Shown: piece by piece, positions 1 through 13,400 of the stretch
How the letters are laid out: each line of letters starts with the position of its first letter
Numbering within the stretch: position 1 is the first letter of the stretch
DNA from: Conchocele bisecta
Taxonomy: Eukaryota; Mollusca; Bivalvia; Lucinida; Thyasiridae
Reading direction: 5' to 3'
DNA length: 64,000 nucleotides
NCBI GenBank assembly: GCA_029237695.1
Contig: CM055271.1
Coordinates: 82,099,488 to 82,163,487, forward strand
Program-made: the position numbers and the translations under genes
Notes under the pieces: generated by a model
Told to the model about the DNA's origin: nothing
Databases searched by the model: none
Seen by the model: the letters and a program-made list of their open reading frames with translations, nothing else

Positions 1-120
1 CCCAAAAATCAATAGGGACGACAGAAATGTTGGGTTTCCTGGGACTCTCATTTAAAAATACTAGGGAAAACCCGGCATTGTATACAATGCTAAATTTGTA
101 TCAAATGTGGTACATGTATT

Positions 121-583
121 CAGGGTTCCCACTCTTGGGAAGACCAAATTCCAAGGACCTGTTTTCGAAATTCAAGGACCCATATTTGCATGGATGATGC
201 TGATGAAACGGTGTCGAGCCTGGAATACACTTGTATTGGGAAGAGAAGTGGGCCTGGAATACAGTTGTGTTGGGGAGAGAAGTCACTTCTCTCGTTTAAT
301 CAGCATCATCCATGCAAATATGGGTCTTTATACTTCAATTCTGAATTTACAAAATCGCGATTTGGTGCCAGGTGCCCTTACCAAATGAAATCGTTTGGCT
401 CGAAATCACGAAATTGCACTGAACTTTGCTCAACAACACCAATAATTGGACTGGAATCCAAAGTCCATGACTTTCAATAACCTTTTCAGAAAAAGAGGCA
501 AATTCCATGACTTTCCAGGCCTGGAATCCATTTTTTCCAAATTCCATGACTTTCTAGGAATTTAAGGACCAGTGGGAACCCTG
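121..583. mobile_element. TIR DNA element, hAT-like ends
   Basis: The ends are inverted: CAGGGTTCCCAC at 121-132 and GTGGGAACCCTG at 572-583. The direct repeat TGTATT sits on both sides (115-120 and 584-589). An inner inverted pair (about 181-206 and 299-327) shares a GCATGGATGATG core. No transposase is visible, so this is non-autonomous. The CAGGG start suggests hAT, but only 6 bp of target duplication can be seen instead of 8. Confidence 0.7.
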
Positions 584-624
584 TGTATTGTATTTACCAC
601 AGGTAAATTAAAATGCATACTTGG

Positions 625-1072
625 GGGCCGTTTCACTAAACTTTGTACGACGAAAATGTTTGTAAGTGCAAAATTATGTAAATTTCACATTAACAATGTT
701 TTCTTGTAAACAATTAGGGGATTTACATTAAATTAGAGGAAAATCATGATAACGGTAATAAGAATTGCCATTAAACCTTAACACAACCTGTGCAGGCCTA
801 TTGCCACTCGTCCGATAGAAAATTCACTCGCCAATACGAGCGGATGAGTGGATTTGTTGAGGCCTGCAACTGTTGAATACCTCCTGGGGGCCGTTTCACT
901 AAACTTTGTACGACAATGCGACTGCCAGTTTTTTACAGCTGGCAATTGCCAAGTTGTCTGCGACAGAAAGAGAATTTACAATACATGTACCAAATTTGTT
1001 ACAAATCTAGCATTGTATACAATGCGACTACCGTTTTTTGACAACTGGCAATTGTCAAGTTGTCTGCGACAG
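625..1072. repeat. family K fragments and a duplicated palindrome
   Basis: Family K starts (GGGGCCGTTTCACTAAAC) occur at about 625 and 886. Between them is an inverted GCAGGCCT pair (793, 862). A block around GGCAATTGCCAAGTTGTC (about 941) recurs at about 1046, and a GCATTGTATACAATGC palindrome at about 1011 also appears at about 76. No coding potential was recognised. Confidence 0.5.
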
Positions 1073-1343
1073 AATTTATCCCGTCAACACAGTGCATATG
1101 TGCCGTGAAACATTTTTGATTTTTTGTCAATACTACCTAATCACGGTGTATGAATATGTGAGGTTGTCATACTAGTTGATTCTCCGATAATGAGACTGCG
1201 GCTGGGGTTATTTTTTGCATTTTAAAGCTATTTGTAGTGTTGACGGGATAAATAGAATAGTAGGTTAGTGCCCATCCCGTTTCCTAAGACTTGCCAGAGA
1301 TTTATTCCCATTCACGGCACCACTAACCAACTATTCTCTATTT
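1073..1343. mobile_element. family B composite palindromic MITE
   Basis: Two adjoining palindromes. The first is bounded by TTATCCCGTCAACAC and GTGTTGACGGGATAAA, the second by ATAGAATAGTAGGTTAGTG and its inverse ending in CTATTCTCTA. The same composite recurs at about 15440, 24121, 26878, 41436, 48711 and 63327. Its right end lies immediately beside the 5' splice site of the NUBPL exon at 1346-1428. Confidence 0.75.
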
Positions 1344-1345
1344 AC

Positions 1346-1428
1346 CTCGGGCGAGTCTGGGTGAGATGCGACAATTGGCTGCCCTGTATCGCTGGTCTCG
1401 CGTATGAACTTGGTCAGTGGTACATCAC
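1346..1428 (-). CDS. NUBPL: NUBPL exon: GDVPL...[11 protein letters not shown]
   Basis: 83 nt, entered in phase 1 after TCTCAG and leaving in phase 0 at GAG|GTAAAT. It encodes [20 protein letters not shown] and then ASHPDSPE, matching the C-terminal NUBPL segment that follows LG at the end of the 4909-5115 exon. It is the most downstream exon I can find. The remaining C-terminal codons (AKAY-type segment in relatives) are not seen in 1-1345. Only about five intron bases precede the family B element at its donor. Confidence 0.93.
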
Positions 1429-4400
1429 CTGAGAATATACAGAGGTACTCAGCCATTGCCACCCATATGGATGGCAGGTGGGAGCATGCGATGGGTAATT
1501 TAACGATCGGGATTCATCCTTACTGGAATACTGAACGGAGACCTGTTTTGGCCCTCAGGTACGTCTTTGGTGTTATTGTATGTGAGGGGTGAAACTGGAT
1601 ATACCCCTAGTATGTACCCCTTTATTCGTAATCCTATTATTAGGGGAAGGGGCCAAGTGACTTGTGTGTGGTATGGACCTGGTACCAGGTCGGGTTATTC
1701 TATTTTCAGGGCCGAATATATTTTTTCTTGATGTAAATATTCCGTTCTGATTTTGGGATTTCTTCCCCCAATGCAGCAGGTTAAATACGGGATCAAACCC
1801 GATGGCCCGGCCTTACATGACCATAGCTGTTGATAGGCCAATATTTCCAGCACAAACATATTTACACAATTCCCTAACATCTGATTGGCCCGTAGCAAGT
1901 CTCTGTCCAAGATTTATATCTCAGTAAACTCTCACGCTAAACTACTTTCCGTAACCGTGAGGCGCAGTTAAAATAATTCTTAAGAAAACGGAAAATAAAC
2001 ACATTTTCTTGATGAATTTATTTAAAATGCTGGAATTATAAGGAATCAATGGTCTTTTTGTGGAATTTATCGGGGATATAAACTTGGAAAAGTTGCGGGA
2101 ATACTGGACGAAGCCTTCCGGCCTTCGTCCAGAGTATTCCCGCGACTTTTCCAAGTTTATACCATGATAAATTCCACAAAAAGGCCATTCATTCCTATAT
2201 TAAACACCAATAAACAAACAAACAGCCATTGCAGGGTGGGTGGGAACAGTTCCAAATGCCAAATCCTGAAAACGGCTAAACCAACATATTTTTGCACAGC
2301 ACAGGCTGATCTGGATCTACACTGATCGTAGAGCCCATAAGCCCCATTTCTCCAGTCACAGCCACATATTTGTGACTGCAGAAATGGGGCTTATGGTTTT
2401 GTTGACCAGTGCAGATCCAGGGCAGACCGCTGACTCCTATATATCCCCTAAACCTTGTGCGTGGGTCAACAGTGGAACCTCTCCAAACCGGACAGTTCCC
2501 AGGGTGTCCAAACCTCCCATGGTGTCCTATTTTGAGAAGTTCCACTGTATGACCACTCGATTACATGTACTGGCGATCATGAACAGACTTTACCATCAGA
2601 GATTAATGACAGTAAAACCCATTAGAAATAGGCACCCATGGGGTTTCTGTCTGTTCGATTTAGAGCGGTTCCACTGTGTAATTAAAAAATTTTTACGGTC
2701 TCTGGCAGTCATGTTTAAAGGTACATGCCCACTCAGTGGGCACAAACTGTTCTTTATAGGAATTAAATAAGTGTATAATTGTGTCGCTATTCCACCAGTT
2801 CTAAAAATTACAAGTGCCGGCTATACAGATTTAATCATTTAGTAATATTTATTTTACTGATAGCGATTCGCGGTGGTATCAGGCTATTTTCATATGCAAA
2901 TAAGGCATGGTATTTTTTTATTATTTAACTAATTAAATGTGTCACCAGAAAAAAAAATATTTTCGACAGATTACAAAGTATGATTATCGCACATCAAAAA
3001 ATAAATACAGAGAATAAATAGTAATGTCCATTAACATATAATGAAGGAAACCCGGTTATCGCCCCTGATATCAGTGTGGAAATTTAAATCTGATATCAAA
3101 TGTATAATAATGCCAATCAGTACGTGGCGTAATGGTGAATTAATGTTTATTTTGCCAGAAAATGTCTCGGATGATGTACAGTTTGTGCCTACTGAGTGGG
3201 AATGTACCTTTAAAGAGGTTGTACTGTAAATTAAATGATTTTGAATAAACTAGAGGTTGACGCTTGTCCACAAGTGATTGTGTATCCCCCTTCCCGCCTA
3301 CACACGGTCAACAACAAAACTGGAGGGTGAAAACCAGTATGTTAGTAAGGTGATAGTTGTCATTCTTGCCTATTGTCTGTTCCACGTTTTGCTGCCGACA
3401 AACTTTTGGCTATTAAACACATTAAATCTAAAAACTATTGAAAAGTAAGTCTTTTTTATCAATAACAAAAGTCACGCTCCCCAAAAAAGTTTTTTTCATG
3501 AAATTCCATCAAATATTGATTTTATTGCGAATTTCTTTTTTAAATTTGTTTTTTATTTGTGGACCGATTTTCAAAATCTAACTTTCTTTGTTTTATTTTT
3601 TTCTCATTTGTTTTCTTAGTTACATCATTTTCAAGTTATCTTGCCAGGTTTCGGAGTCAATTTCCAAATTATTTCTTTTTTTGATCCTTCAGGATCAAAA
3701 AACGAAAAATTTTGGAAATCGACTCCCCATGTTAAATCCAATTTAATTTAATTTAATTTGGGTTGTGGTCTACGCATGTGTGAAGTTTCATTAAAACATT
3801 CCAAAGGGTATTTGAGTTATGCTCCGCACAAGAAGTGTCTGCGGCGGACGATGTTCGGTGCCAACTCCATAGTATCCACCGACTTTCGTCTGGGGAATAC
3901 AACAAGAATTCCGCCACGGAAGCGGAGTCGCGCCTGCTGGGGCATTTGACCATAACATGATTATGGGCATGTGCTAAAGTAAGCACCAAAGAATTGCATG
4001 CTTAAACACGAAAAAGGTCAAAGTTGAAGAAATGGTGGCATGAGTGCGTTCCAAATGCTTACATGTACATGTATCAAGTGTCCAAATATTGAAGCAATCC
4101 ATCAAGTAATTATTAATGGTATACGATGATGAAGAAACTTGTATTTCCACAAAAATGTGAAGGTACAAAAGGTCAAGGTCATGTTAAAGGGGGCAGGAGT
4201 GTGTTCCAAATGTTCACATGTATCAAGTTTCCAAATATTGAAACAATCTGTCAAGTAATATTAAAGTTATATCATAATGAAGAAGCTTGTACAAACTTTT
4301 TGACACAAAACAATGGCTGTGTGTTTCCGCAAAAATGTGAAGTTACAAAAGGTCATGGTCATGTTAATGGCAGAATGAGTGTGTTCCAAATTCTCACATG

Positions 4401-7400
4401 TATCAAATATTGAAGCAATCCGTAGAGTAATATTAAAGTTATTTTGTTTGTTGGGGTTTAACGGCCCATCAACAACTAGGGTCATTTAAAGCCGGGTCAA
4501 TGGGTTTAGTACTAAATCCCATACAGGGTGAATCCCAAAATCAGGACTGAATATTTACAATACAAAATGACTAAACCCTCCCAAAAGCAGTAGGATCAGT
4601 ATTAATCTTACAACTTTTATAATGGGCAATAACTCAATTCAACTCCCAGGTAACAAAAGAGTCAAAGATAAAAACGTACTTGAGGGCCAAACCAGGCAAA
4701 TCGTGATTCCTATAAGGGGGTACCCCTACCGCTAATTTACGCCATCGAATTCGCCCGACCAACCACCCACTAATATTAAGTTATACCATGATGACGAAGC
4801 TTGTACAAACTTTTTGATATTTCTGACGACGATGCGGACGACGACGACGGAAAAAACGGCGACTATAGCTAAAGCAGGCGCGGACAATAAACTGTTATAC
4901 ATATATACCCAATATGTCAACTCCCAGTTCAGTAGCCACCCTTTCCGCTCCATTCTCCCCAAACACATGTTCCCGATGGCCGCAATTCGGACAGATAAAC
5001 ACGCTCATGTTCTGCACTATACCCAACACAGGCACGTTGACTTTGCGGAACATCTCGGCGCCCCGTCTCGCATCCAGAAGGGCGATATCCTGTGGTGTCG
5101 ACACAACCACTGCTCCTACAATATACCAGTCCGGAACACCAGTAGCCGATTTCATCAAAAGTGCAAAGTATACTTATCTAGCAAAGTATACTTTGAGGGA
5201 GTAATCATTTATTTTCCCAAAATGCATTATTTCATATCGAACCAACCACTGCATATATTTGATGATTCAAAGTATGCAGAATTATTATACTGAATTTATT
5301 ACATTATCACAGCCAAAATGGCTGTGATAATGTAATAAATTCAGTATTATAAAAATTAATAAATGTGTCCTTAAATTGAAAATTTCTCCCTCAAAGTATA
5401 CTTTGCTAGATAAGTATACTTTGCAATGTTGGTGAAATATGCTACAGATAAGGTGCATATTGGCGTATTTTACACACGGACTTATTTTAGCAGAATATGC
5501 ATTGATTATCAAAAGTGAGAGTACCGGTACAAAATACTCACAGCAATGTGAAAATAGGCATTGGTTTTCAAATCAAGTAGTGAAAATACTGTCATAAAGT
5601 TGAGTGTTTGCTTTTTGCAGCTCAAATATGTGAATTTTTCAATTTGTTTTATTTTTTTATCATTTGTTCCCTATTTAATAAGGAAGAAAATCTATATTTT
5701 TGTATACATTTGTAAACATGTATTGGCGCATAATACTCTTTAGATACACAACTTATCTGGAGCTCGGCCAGTGTTATAAATAGGTTAACCCTTTCAACAC
5801 TAGATAAGTATACTTTGCAATGTTGGTGAAATAGGCTACAGATTAAAGCAAAGAAAGCTTGTGGACCCAGCATGTATTTGGCCAATGTAAAGCTCATAGC
5901 CTGAGAAGTGTGACTAGAGAAATGGTGCTTATTGGCTTATGACCAGTGTAGCTCCTGATCAAACAGCACAACTTCTGTAGCCTGATCACGATCTAGATTG
6001 CTTGTTAGAAGCATGAAGGGTGTTTCATTGATGGAATTGCGACTAGTGAAGAGCCTGATCAGCACAGGATGATCTGCATCTGCACTGGTCGCAAAACCCA
6101 TAAGCCCCATTTCTCCAGTCACAGTCTGAGAACTTTACCGTCAATGGGTATGTTCTGGGAAATACTGAGCTGGGTGTCTCCTGTCCCGGGCGGCATATCC
6201 ACCAATAGGTAGTCGAGTGGTCCCCAGGCCACCTGTAGATACAGACAATATCAGGCCCGTGTCCTGTATGATATGATAGCCTCGCCTCGCCTGATATATG
6301 ATGAGACACGGGCCCGTGTCTCATCATATATCAGGCGAGGCGAGGCTATCATATCATACCACCAATAGGTAGTCGAGTGGTCCCCAGTCCACCTGTAGAT
6401 ACAAACAATATCAGGCCCGTGTCTTATCATATATCAGGCGAGGCGAGGCGAGGCTATCATATCATACAACCAATAGGTAGTCGAGTGGTCCCCAGGCCAC
6501 CTGTAGATACAAACAATATCAGGCCAGTGTCTTTTCTTATATTAGGTGAGGCGAGGAATTCCTACCATTTACATTCTTCTTGTCATAATATAACAGGACC
6601 ACCAACAAGTGGTAATCACAACCGAGCATGATACATTTGTTTTCAAAAGACTAGAAGAGAATATATCTGGGGTTTGTTTCACTACACTTTGTTTTTTTGT
6701 TTGTTGGGGTTTAACGGCATTATCAACGACTAAGGTCATTTAAGGCCTGGCCTGTACATGATTGAAAATGACAAAACAAATTTTCATACGGGCTTAATTA
6801 CAGTGGAACCTCTCTCAACCGGACACCCTTGGGTGTCCGGTTTAGAGAGGTTCCGCTGTATAAAGTCTGTTTGTTTGTTTGTTTGTTTGTTTGTTTGTTT
6901 GTTTGTTGGGGTTTAACGGCATTATCAACGACTAAGGTCATTTAAGGCCGGGTCAATGGGTTTAGTACTAAATCCCATATATTACCTGTACAAGTACATG
7001 TACATGTTCAAGTACATGTAGAAATGGGGGGAAAATCCCAAAATCAGAACTGAATATTTACAATAAAAGAACTATATATTCAACCCTGAAATCAGAATGA
7101 TCCTGATCTGATGCCAGGTCCTCGCCACACCAGAATCACTTGGCCCTCTCCCAAAAGCAGTAGGATCAGCAATAATCTTACTACTTTTATAATGGGCAAT
7201 AACCCAATTCAACTCTCAGGTAACAAAAAGAGCCAAAGATAAAAACGTACCTGAGGGCCAAACCAGGCAAATCGTGATTCCTATAAGGAGGAACCCCACC
7301 GTTAATTTCGCCCGACCAACTACCCACTAAACTTTGTACGACTAAAATGTTCATAAGTGCAAATTCAGGATTGTCTGCAAATTTCAATTCATGGATTTAC

Positions 7401-10400
7401 ATTTATTTACAATTTCCAATACATGTAATTGAAAAAAGAAAACATTGTTAATGTGAAATTTACAGACTATCATAAGTTTGCACTTACAAACATTTTAGTC
7501 GAACAAAGTTCAGTGGGTGGTTGGTCAGGCGAACGTGATGGTGTAAATTAACTGTGGGGTTTATTACTGATCCTACAGGACCCAGGTTTATAGGGTATTT
7601 TCACATAAAGTTTATCAGATGAGGAACACCTAAGGTGTGAAATATCAGAAGTTCCATGAATAGAAACAGAAGGTGTATGAAATTTACCCAGTGTTAACCC
7701 TTACACCGCTATCTTAATTGTTTGTTGACTGCTGTTTATTTTCTATTTTCCAATTTTATCATCAAAAACAGGCTTTGACAGCACTTTAGAATAATTTACA
7801 GCATGCTTTGACAGCACTTCAGAATAATTTCCATTGAAAATGATTCTGAAGTGCTGTCAAAACATATTTTTATTGAGAAATAATGCCAAATATAAAAGCA
7901 ACAGCTGACGACAAATGTTGTGTGTAGCGGTCTAAGGGTTAAGTTTGTAGATATGGACAAAACCTCTGATGGTATGGTATGGTACAGTAGCGGGTAGACG
8001 GTATGTACTTGCCTGACAGTCGTTGGATGGCAGACCTAACCAGACAAGGCGAGGGAACACAACTTGGAAAAAAACCTCTGACGGTACGGTAGCAGGTAGA
8101 CGGTATGTACTTGCCTGAGCAGTCGTTGGATGGCAGATATCACCAGACAAGGCAAGGGAACAAAACTTGGAATAAAACCTCTGATGGTATGGTACAGTAG
8201 CGGGTAGATAATACATACTTGCCTGAGCAGTCGTTGGATGGCTGACATCACCATTGGGCCCCGCCAGACGATTGGCGATGTTTCATCGACGAGAAACCCC
8301 ATCGACATGCTGCAGGGAAAGGAGAATACCAGACTATTGTCTGTTCCACGTTTTGCTGCCGATGAACTTTTGGCTATTAAACACATTAAATCTAAAAACA
8401 AATTAAAAGTAAGTAGCCGTCTCATCAGGATCTGCACTTTTTGCAAGTAATTTTCATATTTTCAGATAAAAAACAACCCCTTTTCATAATTAACTAGTCT
8501 GAAAATCAATTTATGACGATTGGATCGATTGCAAAATTAACATATCAAAATCCATACCAGTTACTTGGTTAATGAAACGCCTGTCATGCTCTAACAAGCA
8601 ATACAGATTTTTATCAGGCTACTGGTCACAAACGTCATACGACACATATGAAGTTTTTCAGGTCAGGCTAGGCATTTGAGTTTTTTGTCTAACAGACCTG
8701 TTATCATTGCGCTGTCATTGTACGATAATTCCAGCACAAAAATATTTACACAATTCCCTAACATTTGATTGGTCCGTAGCAAGTCTCTGTTCAAAATTTA
8801 TATCCCAGTAAACTCCAACACCGAACTACTTTCCGTAACCGTGAGGCGCAGTTAAAATAATTCTTAAGAAAACGGAAAATAAACACATTTTCTTGATGAA
8901 TTTAATTCAAATGCTGGAATTATAAGGAATGAATGGCCTTTTTGTGGAATTTATCGGGGATATAAACTTGGAAAAGTCGCGGGAATACTGGCCTTCGTCC
9001 AGTATTCCCGCGAATTTTCCAAGTTTATACCCCGATAAATTCCACAAAAAGGCCATTCATTCCTATAGTATCACCATATGTGTTAATTTATTTATGTAAT
9101 GGTGTTTAACGGCCTGTCAACAGCTAAGGTCATTTTAGGCTAAATCCCAAAATCAGAACCGATTATTTCAGAAAAAATATATATTCAGTGCTGAAATTAG
9201 AATAACCTGACCTGGTGTCAGGTCCTCACTACATCAGAGTCACTTAGCCCCACACCCCAAAAGTAAAAGGATTATTACTAATCTTATTACTATTATAATG
9301 GTGATAACCGGATTTAACTCTGAGGTACCAGAAACCCTAAAATGTACCTGAGGGTCAAAACCAGGGGTACCGGGATTCTTCTAAGGATGAAACCCATTGT
9401 TAAATGTACCCTTCACATGCTCTCAACCAACCGCCCCCTTCAGATTAACACTTAGACCGTGTTCTTAATTTTTTGTTGTCTGATGTTTATTTTCTATTTT
9501 CCATTTTTATCATCAAAAACATGCTTTGACAGCCATTGGAAATGATTCTGAAGAGCTATAAAACCATGTCTTTATTGAGAAATAAGGCAAGATATAAAAG
9601 CAACAGCACAGACGACAATTGTTGTGTGTAGCGGTCTAAAGAAGATTGAATCTGTTATGGGGGTATTGTTGAGACGGTTCATTTGAGTGGTAACAACATA
9701 TACTTTCGAACAGAAATAAAGGAAATGGCGAAAAAAAATTCTCCAAATTTTCATACTACTGTAATTGGATCTAGCCTATAATGGATTAACCCTAGACCAT
9801 TCCTCACAAAAATTGTTGCTTGCTATTGCTTTTATATCTTGCCTTATTTCTCAATAAAAACATGGTTTGACAGCAATTCAGAATCATTTCCAATGGAAAT
9901 GATTCTGAAGTGTTGTCAAAGCATGTTTTTGATGATAAAAATGGAAAATAGAAAATAAACAGCAGACGACAAAAAAAATAAGATAGTGGTCTAAAGGTTA
10001 ACCGTAACATGAAATAGCAAATGTCACATACTTAGTCGTTAACCTTTCAACACTAAACAACTGCAATGGACTGTGATAATTATGTTAATGTAACAACCAA
10101 TCCAATTGTTACATGATTTTCAAACTAGTCCATTAATAAGAAGGGGGTGTTTTTTTGTTTTTAGAAAAAGATTAAGATTACTTGCAAAAAGTGTAGATAC
10201 TGATGAGACGTCTCGTTACGACTACCGGTAGTCAATTTATAAGAAGGGGGTGTTTTTTGTTTCTAAAAAATATTAAGATTACTTGCAAAAAGAGCAGATC
10301 CTGATGGGGCTGCTCGTTACGAGCGTTATGAGCCAGCTCAACTGGATCTACACTGTTTGCAAACACCGCTAGAGTCTCAGGTCTGTAGTGAAAGAGTTAA

Positions 10401-13400
10401 TCTCTGGCCGAAATGCCTTGTAAATTTGTATTTCAAAAAACTTACCATTTAATCCCAAAGTTCCTTAACGGGATCATCTGGTTTTCTGGAATAAATAATA
10501 GAATTTCAGTGCTCCAGATAAGGAATTAGTAATTGAGTATTGTCACTCCATCATTTCTGAAGCGTATTTCAAAATTTAATTGTGTAAAATAACATCAAAC
10601 TACTGTTTACACATCAGCAGACCACACTTATTCAATAGTTTGCTTCTAAATGAAAACACATCTTGGTATTTCATTAGAATTGTCTCCATGGAGACAATTC
10701 TAATGAAATACCAAGATGTGTTTTCATGGAAAAATAAGAAAATATGCTATATTTGTGGTCGGTTTATTGTTTTCTGTAGCATGATAAAGATACCACAAAT
10801 TTTTCATTGCTTTTTGATACTCACTACTTCTGATTTATTTCAATTGGGTGTTTGGCAATTTTAATTAGGTATTTACGCAAATAAGTACCTTATCTGGAGC
10901 TCTAGAATATTCAACAAGATCCAACATCAAACAAAACGGACATACAGCGAAGATTTGTTAAAGGTTCTCAAAGAAATTGGAAAACTAACGATTGCTTTGT
11001 TCAACGACATACACGATAGAAAATATTATTACCCATTTAAAACAATGTGTATTAAATGTACTTCCCTTCGGAGGTTATTCGAAATTATGGAAACAATTAT
11101 TGTTTGTTTGTTTTGTACGTGAAAACAATACATGTATTTTTGTGGAAATACCGGCCTGTCGTTTCTTTCAACCCATTGTTTTGACATCGTTTTCTTTGTT
11201 TTTAATTAGAAATGATTTGTGTCCAAATATTTAGGTCCAAACAACTATTTCAGTGAAACTTCATAGTTCTGTAAAGTTTCATTAAGGTAGTTGTACCCTT
11301 CTCATGGCCCCATGTAAAGTCATTGGAAAACTAATAAAAAAAAAACTACTAATAAAACAATAGCGACTGACATTAATAAACCATATGCATGTGATCAGTC
11401 ATACTGCTACAAATAGAAATGCACACACACCTGTAATATGCAAATAATAGACCAAATTTGATGTAACACATGTATATTTACATCTCTACACAGGTGTATA
11501 GAAGCCAAATTATACATGTAAAGCAGCATAATCTGCATAAAGACTTATACTAATAAGTTATTGAACAAATATATATGATTTATTGGTGATATATATGAGT
11601 AGGGTTTTTTATTAGATTTCCATAGAATTTACATGGGGCCACAAGAAGGGTACAACAACCTAAAAATAGTCTTTTGATATTAAATTTATCAGGCAAGGCT
11701 AGGAAACGAGTAGGAATTCCGAGGCTTGACGAGGAATTCCTACCGTTTCCGAGCCGGGCCTGATAAACTTGATATCAAAATACACTAGCCTGGTATTCTA
11801 TTTATCAGGTAACGTTTTATGCTCGAAAATTACATTAGATGACGTCATATTCTATGGACAGAACGCGGACTTGCTTACGTTGCGTCATTACACTGACGTC
11901 ATTTGGTAACGTCACGTGACGTCATCCGACCAATGGAACGTCAATATACACTTCATTGTAACCCGGATGTTTGTATCAGGTCAATGCCTGATACAACAAT
12001 ATCTTATCAGTCGGTACGTATTCGGTCAATACAGGGCAGGTTACCTGATAAAAGTAAGTATCACAGGTTGAAGTAACGGACCGAGGTCTATGAATACATT
12101 AAATATGCCTAAAAGCATCCATAAATGTAAAAAAATAAGCTAACAATTTTTTTTGTTACTCCCTCTATAACACTTATACATGCACATGTATTTTACACAC
12201 GTATTTTACACACGTTACACACGTATTTTACACACGTATTTTAGCAGAATACGCATCAATTATCAAAAGTGGGAGTACAAAATACTCATAGCAATGTGAA
12301 AATATGCATTGATTTTCAAATTGAATAGTGAAAATAATGTAATAAAGTTAAAGTTATTTTGTTGAGCTGCAAAAGCTTTTTGTAGCTCAGATAAGTGAAT
12401 TTTTTTTATTTTTTTTTATTTTTTTATCATTTATTCCCTATTTAACCCTTTGAACCCGAAAGGCCGCTATATCGGTTTATGCAAACAGTGCAGATCCAGA
12501 TGAGCCGGCTCGTAACGAGCCGTCTCATCAGGATCTGCACTGTTTGAAAGTAATTTTCATATTTTTGAGAACAACAAATACCCCCTATTTATAAATGGAA
12601 TAGTCTGAAAATCATTTTGCGATGATTGGATTGGTTGTAAAATTAACATATCGCAGCCCATTCCAGTTACTTAGGGGTGAAAGGGTTAATAAGGAAGAAA
12701 ATCAATAATACATTTGTAAGAGTAAACTATGCATTGATTTAGATATCTGGGGGTATAATACTCTTTAGATAAAAAAACTTATCTCTCAGGTTAGCTACAA
12801 GAGTTACCTACGAGAGGTATTGTAGCAAGGTAGCAATTTTATTTCTACTGTCTGTTTCACGAAAGCTGCCCAAATTTTTACGGCTACCGGTATATAAACA
12901 ATTCAAAACAATATTTTTTTCAATAATATTAAATTAAAGGACTATTTAAGAATGAGCCTTCTTTATATTTCGTGAAATTTTGTCAAATATTGATTTTATT
13001 GCGAAAAAATAAATTTCCCCATGTTAAATCCCCATAGACATAAGATGTCTATGGGGATTTAACATGGGGAAATTTTTAGAATTTCAGAAATACTGGACCG
13101 ATTTTCAAAATTTAACTTTTGTTTTCTTAATTAGATCATTTCCAAGCTATCTAGCCAGGTTTCGGAGTCAATCCCACAGCTCCTCCACCTCCTTTTCCCC
13201 CATGTTAAATTCCCATAGACAAATACATTTTTCTTAATAAAATCAATATTTGACCAAATTTCAGGAAATAAAAAGAAGGCTCATTCTTAAATTTTGATAA
13301 AATTTAATATTATCGAAAAAAAAATATACTGTTTTTGCATGGTTTATATGGCCGTAAAGGTGTGAGTGATCGACGTGTGAGACATACTGTCATTGAGCTG

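Noticed and set aside
3758..3989. Overlapping open frames on both strands near 3.8-4.0 kb as a lost NUBPL exon
   Set aside because: No AKAY-type C-terminal sequence or proper splice sites. The NUBPL exon order already passes through to 1346 without a gap.
11640..11664. TTAA-type insertion for family W
   Set aside because: The left flank reads ATTA and the right flank AAAA. No matching target duplication could be defined.
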